This document shows, piece by piece, positions 28,879 to 38,226 of a stretch of 40,502 bases of DNA. The stretch is from Rhodospirillaceae bacterium. GTDB lineage: Bacteria; Pseudomonadota; Alphaproteobacteria; CACIAM-22H2. The position numbers and the translations under genes are program-made. The DNA lies in the NCBI GenBank assembly GCA_027490975.1, contig JAIXXA010000128.1, positions 1 to 40,502 of the forward strand, written 5' to 3'. Under the pieces are notes generated by a model that saw only the letters and a list, made by a program, of their open reading frames with translations, was not told the origin of the DNA and ran no database searches. The first letter of the stretch is position 1; each line of letters opens with the position of its first letter.

Positions 28879-30006
28879 TCAACCAACGAGGCGGCCGATC
28901 ACGCGCGCCGTATAATCCACCATCGGGATGATGCGCGCATAGTTGAGGCGTGTTGGCCCCACCACGCCGATCGCACCGACGATGCGTTCGCTCGAATCGC
29001 GATAGGGGGCGACGATCGTGGTGCAGCCCGACAGGCCGAACAGTTCGTTCTGCGCGCCGATGAAGATCTGCACACCGTCGGCCGTCTGCGCCTGTTCGAG
29101 GATGCGGGCCATCGATTCGTGCTGCTCGAGCGCTTCGAACAGGCGACGGATGCGCTCGAGATCGTCGAGCGCGTGCACGTCGGCGAGCAGCTTTGCCTGG
29201 CCGCGCACGATGAGATACCCCTCGCGCGCCGGACTGCCGTCGGGCGTGGACCACACGGCCAAACCCTGCTCGACCACGCGCTGCGACAATTGGTCGAGCT
29301 CGGCGCGCGACTCGGCCAAGCGGCGCAGAATGTCTTCGCGCGCCTCCACAAGCGTGCGCCCGGTGAGATGCGCCGACAGAAAATTCGACGCTTGAATGAG
29401 CTGCTGCGGCGTGAGGCCCAACGGCGTTTCGATCACGCGGTTTTCGACCAAGCCCTGCTCGGTCACGAGCACCACGAGCGAACGTCCGGGCCCGAGCGGC
29501 ACGAATTCCACGTGTTTGAGGGGCGCGTCGGTCTTGGGGGCGATCACAAGGCCCGCGCCGCGCCCCAAGCCCGCCAGAAGGTTGCTGGCCTGTTCGAGCA
29601 CTTGCGTGACCGAGCGGCCGCCGGCCGCACATTGCACTTCGATCTTCTCGCGCTCGTCGCTCGACAGGCGCCCGACTTCGAGCAGCCCGTCGACGAACAG
29701 GCGCAAGCCCAGATCCGTCGGCAAGCGGCCGGCCGAAATATGCGGCGAATAGAGCAGCCCCAGATCCTGCAGATCGGCCATCACGTTGCGGATCGTGGCG
29801 GGCGACAAAGGATCCACCAATTGGCGTGACAGCGTGCGGCTGCCCACCGGCTCGCCCGTATCGACATAGGCCTCGACGATGCGCCGGAACACGTCGCGCG
29901 AGCGCTCGTCCATGGCCTCGACAGCCGTCTGCAGCCGCTCGCGCGCCGCGCTCGGGGCGGGCGACGGGGCTTTGCGTTCGAACGGCACGATGGGGGACCG
30001 GCTCAT
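28879..30006 (-). CDS. hrcA: Heat-inducible transcription repressor HrcA
   Basis: The product is 375 residues. The winged-helix part has RSRDVFRRIVEAYVDTGEPVGSRTLSR and LSPATIRNVMADLQDLGLLYSPHISAGRLPTDLGLRLFVD. The GAF-like and dimerisation region ends NELFGLSGCTTIVAPY and GAIGVVGPTRLNYARIIPMVDYTA, a strongly conserved HrcA tail. It represses groESL-type operons at CIRCE sites and is kept active by GroEL. No CIRCE is visible in this window, which fits the common alphaproteobacterial arrangement where only groESL carries it. It is divergent from rph and precedes grpE. Confidence 0.97.
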   Translation of the reverse strand: MSRSPIVPFERKAPSPAPSAARERLQTAVEAMDERSRDVFRRIVEAYVDTGEPVGSRTLSRQLVDPLSPATIRNVMADLQDLGLLYSPHISAGRLPTDLGLRLFVDGLLEVGRLSSDEREKIEVQCAAGGRSVTQVLEQASNLLAGLGRGAGLVIAPKTDAPLKHVEFVPLGPGRSLVVLVTEQGLVENRVIETPLGLTPQQLIQASNFLSAHLTGRTLVEAREDILRRLAESRAELDQLSQRVVEQGLAVWSTPDGSPAREGYLIVRGQAKLLADVHALDDLERIRRLFEALEQHESMARILEQAQTADGVQIFIGAQNELFGLSGCTTIVAPYRDSSERIVGAIGVVGPTRLNYARIIPMVDYTARVIGRLVG

Positions 30007-30096
30007 GCGACAAGGCTAGTCACGGGCACGCGCGGGAGTCAAATGGCGGCATACACGCAAATGCCCCTCGTCCGCGCTTGCTCCGTGCCGCCACAT

Positions 30097-30119
30097 CCGC
30101 CTAAGGTCCGGCGGTTTTT
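30097..30119 (+). terminator. Hairpin with T-run in the rph leader
   Basis: CCGCC - TAAGGTCC - GGCGG followed by TTTTT lies between the divergent hrcA and rph starts, 49 bases before rph. It has the look of a short intrinsic terminator on the plus strand. As no gene ends here it may be an attenuator of the rph-rdgB-hemW message, or chance. Confidence 0.35.
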
Positions 30120-30167
30120 GCTCGCCCGATCCCGCACCCAGACCCATCCCCAGAAAAGAGACATGCC

Positions 30168-30893
30168 ATGCGCCCTTCGGGCCGTTCCGCCGACCAGATG
30201 CGTGCCGTCAGCCTCGAGCCCGGTTTCGCCAAACATGCCGAGGGTTCGTGCCTCGTGCGCTTCGGCGATACGCACGTGCTGGTCACCGCCTCGCTCGAAG
30301 AAAAAGTGCCGCCGTTCCTGCGCAATTCGGGCCAAGGCTGGGTCACGGCCGAATACGGCATGCTGCCGCGCTCGACCCACACGCGCACCGACCGCGAGGC
30401 CGCGCGCGGCAAACAATCCGGCCGCACGCAGGAAATCCAGCGCCTGATCGGGCGCGCACTTCGCGCCGTGTGCGACATGGGCGTGCTCGGCGAACGCCAG
30501 ATCAAAATCGACGCCGACGTGCTGCAGGCCGACGGGGGCACCCGCACCGCCGCGATCACGGGCGCGTGGGTGGCCCTGCATCAGGCGATCTATCCGCTTG
30601 TCAAAGCCAAGGGCCTCAAGACGCTGCCGATCCGCGCCCATGTGGCGGCCATCTCGTGCGGCATTTCGAACGGGTCGAGCGTGCTCGATCTCGACTATGC
30701 CGAAGACTCGGCGTGCGAGGTCGACGCCAATTTCGTGATGACCGGCGACGGCAAACTCATCGAAGTGCAAGGCACGGCCGAGCGCGATCCGTTCGACCAA
30801 GACCAATTGCTCGCCATGCTCGCCCTCGCGCGCAAAGGCGTGGGCGAACTCGTCGCGTTGCAAAAGCAGGCGATTGCAAAATGGACGGTCTAG
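30168..30893 (+). CDS. rph: Ribonuclease PH
   Basis: The product is 241 residues, near the usual 238. It begins with a typical RNase PH start [37 protein letters not shown], then [47 protein letters not shown]-type phosphate-site residues, [19 protein letters not shown] and the end [12 protein letters not shown]-like [13 protein letters not shown]. It trims tRNA 3' ends with inorganic phosphate. AAGAGA lies upstream of the ATG at 30168. Its last 13 bases overlap rdgB, starting the rph-rdgB-hemW operon. Confidence 0.97.
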   Translation: MRPSGRSADQMRAVSLEPGFAKHAEGSCLVRFGDTHVLVTASLEEKVPPFLRNSGQGWVTAEYGMLPRSTHTRTDREAARGKQSGRTQEIQRLIGRALRAVCDMGVLGERQIKIDADVLQADGGTRTAAITGAWVALHQAIYPLVKAKGLKTLPIRAHVAAISCGISNGSSVLDLDYAEDSACEVDANFVMTGDGKLIEVQGTAERDPFDQDQLLAMLALARKGVGELVALQKQAIAKWTV

Positions 30894-31510
30894 GTCCGCG
30901 CAAGCTTGTTGGCGGGAAGGCGGGGGGCGGCAAACTCGTCATCGCCACGCACAACGCTGGCAAGCTTGCCGAGATTTCCGCCCTGATGCAGCCCTTCGGG
31001 CTCGAATGCGTGTCGGCAGGCGCGCTCGGCGTGGCCGAGCCCGACGAGACGGGCACCACGTTCGAGGCCAACGCGATCCTCAAAGCGCGCCACACCTGTG
31101 CGGCAACCGGCCTGCCGTCGCTCGCCGACGACAGCGGCATGTGCGTCGACGCACTCCACGGCGATCCGGGCGTCTACACCGCGAACTGGGCCGGCCCCAA
31201 GCGCGACTGGATGCGCGCGATGCGCATGGTCGAGGCAGCTCTTGATGGTGCCGCCGACCGGCGCGCGCATTTTGTGGCCGTGCTCGCGCTCGCCTGGCCC
31301 GACGGCCATGTCGAAACATTCCGCGGCGAAGTGGACGGCACGCTTGTGTGGCCGCCGCGCGGGAGCCGCGGCTTCGGCTACGATCCGATGTTCGTGCCCA
31401 AGGGCCATGCGATCACGTTCGGCGAGATGGACCCGCACGAAAAACACAAGATCAGCCATCGCGCCGTTGCGTTCGGCAAGCTCGTTGCGGCGTGTCTGGC
31501 AGCCACATGA
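30881..31510 (+). CDS. rdgB: XTP/dITP pyrophosphatase (RdgB/HAM1)
   Basis: The product is 209 residues. The family opening is [17 protein letters not shown] after a short extension, followed by [33 protein letters not shown], the metal-binding part, and [10 protein letters not shown] with the end [10 protein letters not shown]. It removes inosine and xanthosine triphosphates from the nucleotide pool and so protects DNA. The ATG at 30881 lies within the end of rph (13-base overlap), and the stop overlaps the hemW start as ATGA, so translation of all three genes is coupled. Confidence 0.96.
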   Translation: MDGLGPRKLVGGKAGGGKLVIATHNAGKLAEISALMQPFGLECVSAGALGVAEPDETGTTFEANAILKARHTCAATGLPSLADDSGMCVDALHGDPGVYTANWAGPKRDWMRAMRMVEAALDGAADRRAHFVAVLALAWPDGHVETFRGEVDGTLVWPPRGSRGFGYDPMFVPKGHAITFGEMDPHEKHKISHRAVAFGKLVAACLAAT

Positions 31511-32658
31511 GTTTCGCCGTCTATGTGCATTGGCCGTTCTGCAAATCGAAATGCCCCTATTGCGATTTCAACAGCCATGTGCGCGACAAGATCGACGGCG
31601 ACGCCTGGCAGAACGCGCTGCTGCGCGAGATCGACCATTACGCGGCGCTGACGCCCGGCAAGCGCGTGACGTCGGTGTTTTTCGGCGGCGGCACGCCGTC
31701 GTTGATGGACCCGTCGCTTGCGGGCAGCGTGCTCGAGCGCATTGCCACGCGCTGGGCGATTGCCGACGAGCCTGAGATCACGCTCGAAGCCAATCCCAAT
31801 TCGGCGGAGGCCGCCCACTTCGCCGCGTTCAAGGCGGCGGGCGTCAACCGCCTGTCGATCGGCGTGCAAGCGCTCGACGATGCCGCCCTCAAATTCCTCG
31901 GGCGCGGCCACGACGTGCGCGAGGCGCGCCGCGCCATCGACCATGCGGCGGCGCTGTTCGAGCGCTTCTCGTTCGATCTCATCTATGCGCGGCCTGGCCA
32001 GACGGTGGCCGAGTGGCAGGAAGAGCTGGCGCGCGCCTTGGCGCTGCAGCCGCCGCATCTGTCGCTCTATCAGTTGACGATCGAAGAGGGCACGCAGTTC
32101 CAGACTTTGTTCGCGCGCGGCCAATACAAGCTGCCCGACGAAGACGTGCAAGAGCAGCTCTACGACGTGACGAACGCCGCCCTCGCCGATGCGGGGCTGC
32201 CGGCCTACGAGGTTTCGAACTACGCAAGGCGCGGCCAAGAGTCGCGCCACAATCTCGTCTATTGGCGCTACGAGGATTATGTCGGCGTGGGGCCGGGTGC
32301 CCATGGCCGCATCGCGATCGACGGCAAGCGCCACGCCACGCGCCAAGCCAAAGCGCCCGAAACGTGGCTGGCCGACGTTGCCGCAAACGGCCATGCGACG
32401 GCCGAATGCGTGCCGCTCGAAAGGGCGACGCAGGTCGACGAGGCCGTGATGATGGGTTTTCGGCTGTCCGAGGGCATCGACGCCGCGCGTTTCGAACGCG
32501 TCACAGGTGTCGCCCTCGAAGGCCCCGAAGCGCTCGATCCCGCGCGCGTCGCGCGCATGATCGCCGACGGTTTCTTGGCGCGCACGCCGACCGGCCTCGC
32601 CGCCACGCCGCAAGGCACGAAACTCCTGAACGCGCTGCTGGCGGCCCTCAGGGGCTAG
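31507..32658 (+). CDS. hemW: Heme chaperone / radical SAM protein HemW
   Basis: The product is 383 residues. The radical-SAM cluster motif is [10 protein letters not shown] (C-x3-C-x2-C), followed by [10 protein letters not shown] and ANPNSAE. HemW rather than HemN is shown by the short N-terminus, the lack of HemN-specific residues and the [21 protein letters not shown] motif, with a C-terminal winged-helix-like domain. HemW binds heme and passes it to target proteins. It is the third gene of the operon and its last four bases overlap the convergent GFA gene. Confidence 0.94.
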   Translation: MSFAVYVHWPFCKSKCPYCDFNSHVRDKIDGDAWQNALLREIDHYAALTPGKRVTSVFFGGGTPSLMDPSLAGSVLERIATRWAIADEPEITLEANPNSAEAAHFAAFKAAGVNRLSIGVQALDDAALKFLGRGHDVREARRAIDHAAALFERFSFDLIYARPGQTVAEWQEELARALALQPPHLSLYQLTIEEGTQFQTLFARGQYKLPDEDVQEQLYDVTNAALADAGLPAYEVSNYARRGQESRHNLVYWRYEDYVGVGPGAHGRIAIDGKRHATRQAKAPETWLADVAANGHATAECVPLERATQVDEAVMMGFRLSEGIDAARFERVTGVALEGPEALDPARVARMIADGFLARTPTGLAATPQGTKLLNALLAALRG

Positions 32659-33047
32659 GCGGGGCCGCCGGTTTCCACGTGCCACCATTTGGGGCGCGGG
32701 CTGCGGAAGGAATGTGCCGTTGGCCGCAGCGCCGCTGCACCCGGCTTGTCGAACACGCCGAGCAGCAGCGCCACCACCGGCTTGTCGTCGATGGCCCCCA
32801 ACGAGCTGCCGCATGTTTTGCAAAAAGCGCGGCTTGAATAGGGCGACGATCGATACGTGGCGGGCTTGCCGCCCTTGCCGGTCCATTTGACCGCATCGCG
32901 CGGAAACTCGACCCAGGCAAGCGTGAGGCCGCCGGTGTGGCGCTGGCACATGGTGCACGAGCAGGTGTGCGGCTTGGCGGCGGGGGCTTTGGCTTCGAAG
33001 CGGATTGCGCCGCACAGGCAGCCGCCGCTGTAGGTTTTTTCGGGCAT
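32655..33047 (-). CDS. GFA-family zinc protein
   Basis: The product is 130 residues. The family pattern is GGCLCGAIRFEA near the start, CSCTMCQRHTG (Cys-x-Cys-x2-Cys) and FCKTCGSSL, giving the two zinc sites of the glutathione-dependent formaldehyde-activating (GFA, PF04828) fold. Most members have no proven formaldehyde activity, so the true substrate is open. The ATG is at 33047, three bases after the end of the upstream LpoA-like gene on the same strand, so these two are probably one transcript. Confidence 0.85.
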   Translation of the reverse strand: MPEKTYSGGCLCGAIRFEAKAPAAKPHTCSCTMCQRHTGGLTLAWVEFPRDAVKWTGKGGKPATYRSSPYSSRAFCKTCGSSLGAIDDKPVVALLLGVFDKPGAAALRPTAHSFRSPRPKWWHVETGGPA

Positions 33048-33050
33048 GAT

Positions 33051-34421
33051 TCAGTTGCCGGGATTCTCGAAGACTTCGGGGGCGGGGCTCAGCACGCGCG
33101 GGTTGTCGCGCGCGATTTCGAGCACGGCAAAACCGCGCTCGACAAAACCGTTCGGCCGCAACCGGAAAATGCCTTCCACGCCGGCAAAACCGCCGGCGGC
33201 CGTGAGGGCTGCCGGCGAATAATCGGCCCCTTCCGGGCCTTTGCCGCGCGCAAGGATCGCGGCGAGTGCTACCGCATCGTAGGCGAGTGTCGCCACGCGC
33301 GGCGGCGCACGGCCGAAAAAGTCGCGATAGCGCTGCTCGAAGCGTGCGCGCGCGGCCGGGGCGGGCGCTGCGAACCAAGCGCCTTGCAGCGAGGATTCGC
33401 GGAACAGGCGCGCATCCTCCCACAGCGGAATGCCGAGATACTTGATGCGGACCGGATCGATCTCGTGGCCGTGCAGCTGCGCCACGACCTGCACGAGCCG
33501 GTCGCCGAAATCGGGCAGCAACACGGCTTCGAAATCGAGTTCCGGCGGCGGCGGGGCCGCTTCGCCGCGCGCAAGCCGCGGCGGCGGGCCCGCCAATTGG
33601 CCCAAGCGCCGCACGGCGGGCGCATAGTCGAGTGCGCCCGGCTCGTAGCGTTCGACGCGCACCAGCGTGCCGCCTTGGGCGGCAAGACTCGCACGCAGCG
33701 CCTGTTCGGCGGCCTGGCCCAAAGCATTGGCGGGAACAAGGGCTGCAAACCGCTCGAGCCCGCGCCCGCGCGCGAACTCGATCGTGCGCGCCACGGCCGC
33801 TTGGGGCGCGATCCCAAGCGCATAGACCCCTTCGGCGGCAATGCTGCGGTCGTTCGAGAAGCTCAAGACCGGCACGCCGGCCGCGCGCAGCGTGGGTGCG
33901 ATCGCCTGCGCTTCGGCGCCCAGCAGCGGGCCCACGACGAGCTGGGCTTGCTGCTCGAGCGCCCATTCGGCGGCAAGCTGTGCGCCTTGCGGCGTGCCGG
34001 CCGTGTCGCGTACGAGCATCACAAAATCGTCGTCGGCGAGGTCGAAAACGGCTTGGGTTGCGGCATCGAGCAACGCTTGGCCGACGCCGGCATTCGACCC
34101 CGACAAGGGCAACAGCAGGGCGACACGCGGCGCGTTGCGCCCGCGCGCGCGCGCCGGCGCGCCGACAGCCGGCACGGCATCGACACGCAAAGCAGGCTCC
34201 GCCGCTTCGGTTGCAGCCGGGGCCGGGGCAGGTTCAGCCGCCGGTGCAGGGCTTGTGGCGGTCGCAGCAGATGCGGGTGCAGGTACGGGCGGCACGATGC
34301 GCACGCTCGGCTGGCTCTGGCCGAAAAGGCCCGTTACGCTGTCGCGCACGCCTTCGGCCGTTTGGCAGGCCGCCAAGACCGGAACAAGCAAGGCCAGAAC
34401 GGGAACCAGGATGCGACGCAA
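33051..34421 (-). CDS. LpoA-like penicillin-binding protein activator lipoprotein
   Basis: The product is 456 residues. Residues 1-18 form a signal peptide with the lipobox LAAC19. A Pro/Ala-rich linker (about 45-95) follows, then a periplasmic-binding-protein-like fold with RVALLLPLSGSNAGVGQALLDAA, LVVGPLLGAEAQAIAP and VPVLSFSND, as in the LppC/LpoA C-terminal domain (PF04348 type). LpoA activates PBP1A in enterobacteria; whether this one acts on a PBP is inferred. A TTG start at 34421 is chosen because GAGGAGGG lies nine bases upstream. It is divergent from rsmI, as in E. coli yraM-yraL. Confidence 0.82.
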   Translation of the reverse strand: MRRILVPVLALLVPVLAACQTAEGVRDSVTGLFGQSQPSVRIVPPVPAPASAATATSPAPAAEPAPAPAATEAAEPALRVDAVPAVGAPARARGRNAPRVALLLPLSGSNAGVGQALLDAATQAVFDLADDDFVMLVRDTAGTPQGAQLAAEWALEQQAQLVVGPLLGAEAQAIAPTLRAAGVPVLSFSNDRSIAAEGVYALGIAPQAAVARTIEFARGRGLERFAALVPANALGQAAEQALRASLAAQGGTLVRVERYEPGALDYAPAVRRLGQLAGPPPRLARGEAAPPPPELDFEAVLLPDFGDRLVQVVAQLHGHEIDPVRIKYLGIPLWEDARLFRESSLQGAWFAAPAPAARARFEQRYRDFFGRAPPRVATLAYDAVALAAILARGKGPEGADYSPAALTAAGGFAGVEGIFRLRPNGFVERGFAVLEIARDNPRVLSPAPEVFENPGN

Positions 34422-34506
34422 GGCCGTGAGCCCTCCTCAAGCAGGCGCCGACACTAGCGAGGCCGCGCCCGTTAATCCAGCCTCGCCGACGGGCGCGGCA
34501 ACGTTC

Positions 34507-35346
34507 ATGCCCGGGCTCTATCTGGTCGGCACGCCGCTCGGCAATCTCGGCGACATGACGGCGCGCGGGCGCGCCGTGCTCGCCGCCGCAAGCCTTGTGG
34601 CCGCCGAAGACACGCGCGTTGCGCGCCGGCTGTTTTCGGCCCTCGGCTTGGCCGCGCCTAAGATTGTGCGCTTCGACCGCCAAGCGAGTGCAGCCACGGC
34701 CGCCTACATCGCCGCGCATGCGCGCCGCGAAGTGCTGGCCTTCGTGTCCGACGCCGGCATGCCGGGCATTGCCGATCCGGGGGCCGAGCTTGTGAAGGCC
34801 GCGCGCGCGGCCGGGATTCCGGTCACGGCGGTGCCCGGCCCGTCGGCGATCGCGACCGCCATTGCGATCTCGGGCCTGCCGGCCGAGCCGTTTTTGTTTC
34901 TGGGCTTTCTGCCGCCCAAGACCGGGCCGCGCGCACGCCGTCTCGTCGAGTTCCGCGACGTCGCGGCAAGCCTCGTGCTGTTCGAAGCGCCGCATCGGGC
35001 GGGCGAAACGCTCGCGGCCCTTGCCGAGATCTTGGGCCCGCGCCCGGCCGCGCTGGCGCGCGAACTCACGAAGCTGCACGAAGAATGCCGCATCGGCACG
35101 CTCCCCGAACTCGCCGCACAATGCGAAGCGGATCCGCCGCGCGGCGAGATCGTGATCGTCGTCGGCCCGCCGCACGCCGCGCGCGAGACGACGCTCGACG
35201 AAGCCGCCCTCGACGCGAAGATAACGGCGGCCCTCGCCACCTTGGGCGTGCGCGACGCCGCCGACCGCATTGCCGCAGAACAAGGCCTGCCGCGCCGCCA
35301 AGTCTACGCGCGGGCCTTGGCGCTTGCGGGCAAACGCAGAGCGTAG
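34507..35346 (+). CDS. rsmI: 16S rRNA (cytidine(1402)-2'-O)-methyltransferase RsmI
   Basis: The product is 279 residues from the chosen ATG, against 286 in E. coli. Tetrapyrrole-methylase-fold motifs are LYLVGTPLGNLGDMTARG, AAEDTRVARRLF, SDAGMPGIADPG, VPGPSAIATAIAISGLP and FLGFLP; the end LPRRQVYARALAL is also typical. It methylates the ribose of C1402 in the decoding centre. A GTG at 34425 in the same frame would add 27 residues and is possible, as some relatives have such extensions. It is divergent from the LpoA-like gene and is followed two bases later by yraN. Confidence 0.94.
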   Translation: MPGLYLVGTPLGNLGDMTARGRAVLAAASLVAAEDTRVARRLFSALGLAAPKIVRFDRQASAATAAYIAAHARREVLAFVSDAGMPGIADPGAELVKAARAAGIPVTAVPGPSAIATAIAISGLPAEPFLFLGFLPPKTGPRARRLVEFRDVAASLVLFEAPHRAGETLAALAEILGPRPAALARELTKLHEECRIGTLPELAAQCEADPPRGEIVIVVGPPHAARETTLDEAALDAKITAALATLGVRDAADRIAAEQGLPRRQVYARALALAGKRRA

Positions 35347-35348
35347 AC

Positions 35349-35747
35349 ATGCGCGAACGCGAGGGTCCGCCGTCGCCCCGTCCCTCGAAACGCCATGTCG
35401 AGGCCCAGCGTCGCGGTCGGCTCGCCGAGACGATCGCCGCATGGCGCCTGCGCCTTGCGGGCTGGCGCATCGTCGCCCACGATGTGCGCCTGCCCGCCGG
35501 CCAGATCGACCTCGTCGCCAAGCGCGGCCGCGTGCTCGCCTTCGTCGAGGTCAAGGCGCGGCCGGCCTTCGACGATGCGGCCGAATCGCTACACCCTGCC
35601 CAAGCAATGCGCATCGCGCGCGCAGCCGAACAATTCTGCGCCAAGCGCCCGAATTTCGCCGCATTCGAACGACGTTTCGACCTTGTGCTGGTTGCACCGG
35701 GACGATGGCCGCGCCATATCCAAGACGCTTGGCACGACCGGCGCTGA
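35349..35747 (+). CDS. yraN: UPF0102 (YraN) nuclease-fold protein
   Basis: The product is 132 residues. The conserved core is RRGRLAETIAAWRLRLAGWRIVAHDVRLPAGQIDLVAKRGRVLAFVEVKAR, holding the Asp and Glu-x-Lys residues of a PD-(D/E)XK-like nuclease fold, then RIARAAEQFCAKRP and RFDLVLVAPG. No activity has been firmly shown for the family. The ATG at 35349 lies two bases after the rsmI stop, so it is co-transcribed. Order rsmI-yraN-BON lipoprotein resembles the E. coli yra cluster. Confidence 0.92.
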   Translation: MREREGPPSPRPSKRHVEAQRRGRLAETIAAWRLRLAGWRIVAHDVRLPAGQIDLVAKRGRVLAFVEVKARPAFDDAAESLHPAQAMRIARAAEQFCAKRPNFAAFERRFDLVLVAPGRWPRHIQDAWHDRR

Positions 35748-35808
35748 GCCCTAGATTCAGAGCGCGCGCCGAGTCGCGGATTTCGACCGACAACAGGAGC
35801 GTTTCCTT

Positions 35809-36441
35809 ATGCGCAAAGTTTCGATTCCCGTGGCCGCAGCGATGCTGGCGCTTGGCTTTGCCTTGCAGGGCTGCGTCGGCGTGGCCGTGGGCGGTGCCGC
35901 AACCGTCGGCTCGGCCGCGATGCAGGATCGCGGGGTTCGCGGGGCGGTCACCGACAACGCGATCGCGATCGAGATCAACCATTACTGGTTCCAGAAGAGC
36001 GAGAAGCTGTTCGCTTCCGTGCAGACGCAGATCTACGAAGGCCGCGTGCTGGTCTCGGGCGCCGTGACCGATCCCGACATGCGCGCCGAGGCCATTCGCC
36101 TGGCCTGGCAGGCCAAGGGCGTGCGCGAAATCATCAACGAGATCGAGATCACCGACGAAGGCGGCCTCAAAGCCTACGCCAAGGACACGTGGGCGGCGAG
36201 CGAGTTGCGCTCGCGCCTGCTGTTCGCGCGCGGCGTCAATTCGTCGAACTATTCGGTCGAGGTCGTGAACGGCACGGTCTATCTGCTCGGCGTGTTCACG
36301 GATGCGGCCGAGCACGACCGCGTGCTCGGCATTGCGCGCAGCCAGTCGAACATCCGCCGCGTCGTGAGCCACGTGATCGCGCGCGACGATCCGCGCCGCT
36401 TCCGCAGCCCGCCGGGCGAGGAGCCGGGGAAAGCCTCTTGA
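35809..36441 (+). CDS. Double-BON-domain lipoprotein, DolP (YraP)-like
   Basis: The product is 210 residues. The signal peptide ends in the lipobox LQGC22. Two BON domains follow: the first near 45-115 (IAIEINHYWF, RVLVSGAVTDPDMRAEAIRLAW, VREIINEIEI) and the second near 125-195 (ASELRSRLLFARGVNSSNYSVEVVNGTVYLLGVFTDAAEHDRVLGIA). E. coli DolP binds anionic lipids at the outer membrane and supports the BAM complex; it is also encoded beside yraN, which strengthens this identity. AGGAG lies nine bases before the ATG. The stop overlaps the next gene start as TTGA. Confidence 0.88.
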   Translation: MRKVSIPVAAAMLALGFALQGCVGVAVGGAATVGSAAMQDRGVRGAVTDNAIAIEINHYWFQKSEKLFASVQTQIYEGRVLVSGAVTDPDMRAEAIRLAWQAKGVREIINEIEITDEGGLKAYAKDTWAASELRSRLLFARGVNSSNYSVEVVNGTVYLLGVFTDAAEHDRVLGIARSQSNIRRVVSHVIARDDPRRFRSPPGEEPGKAS

Positions 36442-37271
36442 ACGCGACGCAAGCGGCAGCGGCTTCGCTGCGCGCGGCCGCCAAGCTCGGCAACGAACCG
36501 CTGCCGATCGGCGAAACCGCTTTGGCCTTGGCGGCGGCAGCGCGCCCCGATCTCGACCTTGCCCCGCATCATGCGCACCTGGCCGAAATCGCGGCCGCGG
36601 TCGGCGAAAGCCGGCGCGACCAGCCCGACACGGCCCTCGGGCGCTGCGCGGCGCTGCGCGCCGCCCTTGCCGAGAAACTCGGCTATCGCGGCGATCGCGA
36701 CAGCTACGACGATCTCAAGAACGCCGACCTTGCCTGCGTCATCGAGCGGCGCCGCGGCCTGCCCGTGGCACTGGCGATTTTGTGGATCCACGGGGCGCGA
36801 AGCCAGGGCTGGGAAGCATCGGGCCTCGCTTTTCCGAGCCATTTTCTGATCCGCATCGCAGGCCCGGACGGGCGCGCCATCGTCGATCCGTTCAACGGCG
36901 GGGCAGTGCTCGACACGGCCGAATTGCGCCGCCTGCTCAAAAGCTTCGAAGGCCCCAAGGCGGAGCTCGAGAACCGCCACTATGCGAGCGTGAGCGACCG
37001 CGCGGTGCTGCTGCGGCTGCAGAACAACATCAAGCAGCGCCAACTCAAGGCCGAAGCGTTCGCAGCGGCCCTCGCCACGCTCGAGCGCATGCTGATGCTC
37101 GCGCCCGAAGATCCGGCGCTGTGGCACGAGACCGGGCTTGTGCATGCGAGCCTCGACAATCTGCGGGCGGGCGTGATGTGTTTGGAGCAAGCGTTGTCGC
37201 TGGTGGACGCCAGCGGCGCCAAAGCGCATCTTGCCGCCGCAATCCAGGCGCTCAGAAGCCGCCTGAACTGA
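36438..37271 (+). CDS. SirB1-family protein (transglutaminase-like fold plus TPR)
   Basis: The product is 277 residues. The middle part carries [53 protein letters not shown], with the conserved N-x-D and Leu-Pro-Val-Ala motif and the His of the transglutaminase-like fold, then DPFNGG. The C-terminal half (about 190-277) has TPR-like helices. The family is widespread but its biochemical role is unknown. A TTG start overlapping the BON stop is chosen because GGGGAAAG lies just before it and no in-frame ATG precedes the conserved part. It is followed 13 bases later by gshB. Confidence 0.82.
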   Translation: MNATQAAAASLRAAAKLGNEPLPIGETALALAAAARPDLDLAPHHAHLAEIAAAVGESRRDQPDTALGRCAALRAALAEKLGYRGDRDSYDDLKNADLACVIERRRGLPVALAILWIHGARSQGWEASGLAFPSHFLIRIAGPDGRAIVDPFNGGAVLDTAELRRLLKSFEGPKAELENRHYASVSDRAVLLRLQNNIKQRQLKAEAFAAALATLERMLMLAPEDPALWHETGLVHASLDNLRAGVMCLEQALSLVDASGAKAHLAAAIQALRSRLN

Positions 37272-37284
37272 AGGAAGAAGAACG

Positions 37285-38226
37285 ATGGGCCTGCGCGTTG
37301 CCGTCCAGATGGACCCCCTCGCGTCGATCAATATCGACGGCGATTCGACGTTCGCGCTGATGCTGGAAGCGCAGAAGCGCGGCCACGCGCTCTTCCACTA
37401 CCATGTGCGCGACCTCTCGATGCGCGGCAAAGACAACATCACCGCCAAGGCCCATCCCGCGACGGTGCGGCGCGAGAAGGGCAACCACTACAGCTTCGCA
37501 CCCCGCGAAACCATCGATCTTGCCGCCTGCGACGTGGTGCTGATGCGCCAGGACCCGCCCTTCGACATGGCCTACATCACGGCCACGCACGTGCTCGAGC
37601 ATATCCATCCGCGCACGCTCGTGGTCAACGATCCCGCCCATGTGCGCAACGCGCCCGAAAAGCTTTTCGTGACGCACTTCCCGCAGCTGATGCCGCCGAC
37701 GCTGATCACGGCCGACCCGGCCGAGATCGCGGCGTTTCGCGCCGAGTACAAAGACATTATCGTGAAGCCGCTCTACGGCAACGGAGGGGCGGGCGTGTTC
37801 CGCATCAAGCCCGACGACGAAAATCTCTCGTCGCTGGTCGAGATGTTCACCTCGGCAAGCCGCGAGCCTTTGATGGTGCAGCGCTACGAACCCGCCGTGC
37901 GCCAGGGCGACAAGCGCATCATCCTGGTCGACGGCAAAGCCGAAGGTGCCATCAACCGCGTGCCGGCGGCGGGCGAAGCGCGCGCCAACATGCATGTGGG
38001 CGGCACCGCGACCAAAACGGCGCTCACCAAGCGCGAGCACGAAATCTGCGAAACGATCGGGCCCGAGCTCAAGAAGCGCGGCCTGATCTTCGTGGGCATC
38101 GACGTGATCGGCGATTGGCTCACCGAGATCAACGTGACCTCGCCGACGGGCATCCAGGAAATCGGCCGCTTCGACGGCACCGACCTCGCCGCCAAAATCT
38201 GGGACGCGATCGAAGCCAAGCGCTAG
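37285..38226 (+). CDS. gshB: Glutathione synthetase
   Basis: The product is 313 residues, the bacterial size. It begins [27 protein letters not shown], with [14 protein letters not shown] in the glutathione-synthetase N-domain, and the ATP-grasp part has [49 protein letters not shown] and [22 protein letters not shown]. It joins glycine to gamma-glutamylcysteine. GGAAGAAG lies before the ATG. It ends the rsmI-yraN-BON-SirB1-gshB run, and its last four bases overlap the convergent permease gene. Confidence 0.98.
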   Translation: MGLRVAVQMDPLASINIDGDSTFALMLEAQKRGHALFHYHVRDLSMRGKDNITAKAHPATVRREKGNHYSFAPRETIDLAACDVVLMRQDPPFDMAYITATHVLEHIHPRTLVVNDPAHVRNAPEKLFVTHFPQLMPPTLITADPAEIAAFRAEYKDIIVKPLYGNGGAGVFRIKPDDENLSSLVEMFTSASREPLMVQRYEPAVRQGDKRIILVDGKAEGAINRVPAAGEARANMHVGGTATKTALTKREHEICETIGPELKKRGLIFVGIDVIGDWLTEINVTSPTGIQEIGRFDGTDLAAKIWDAIEAKR

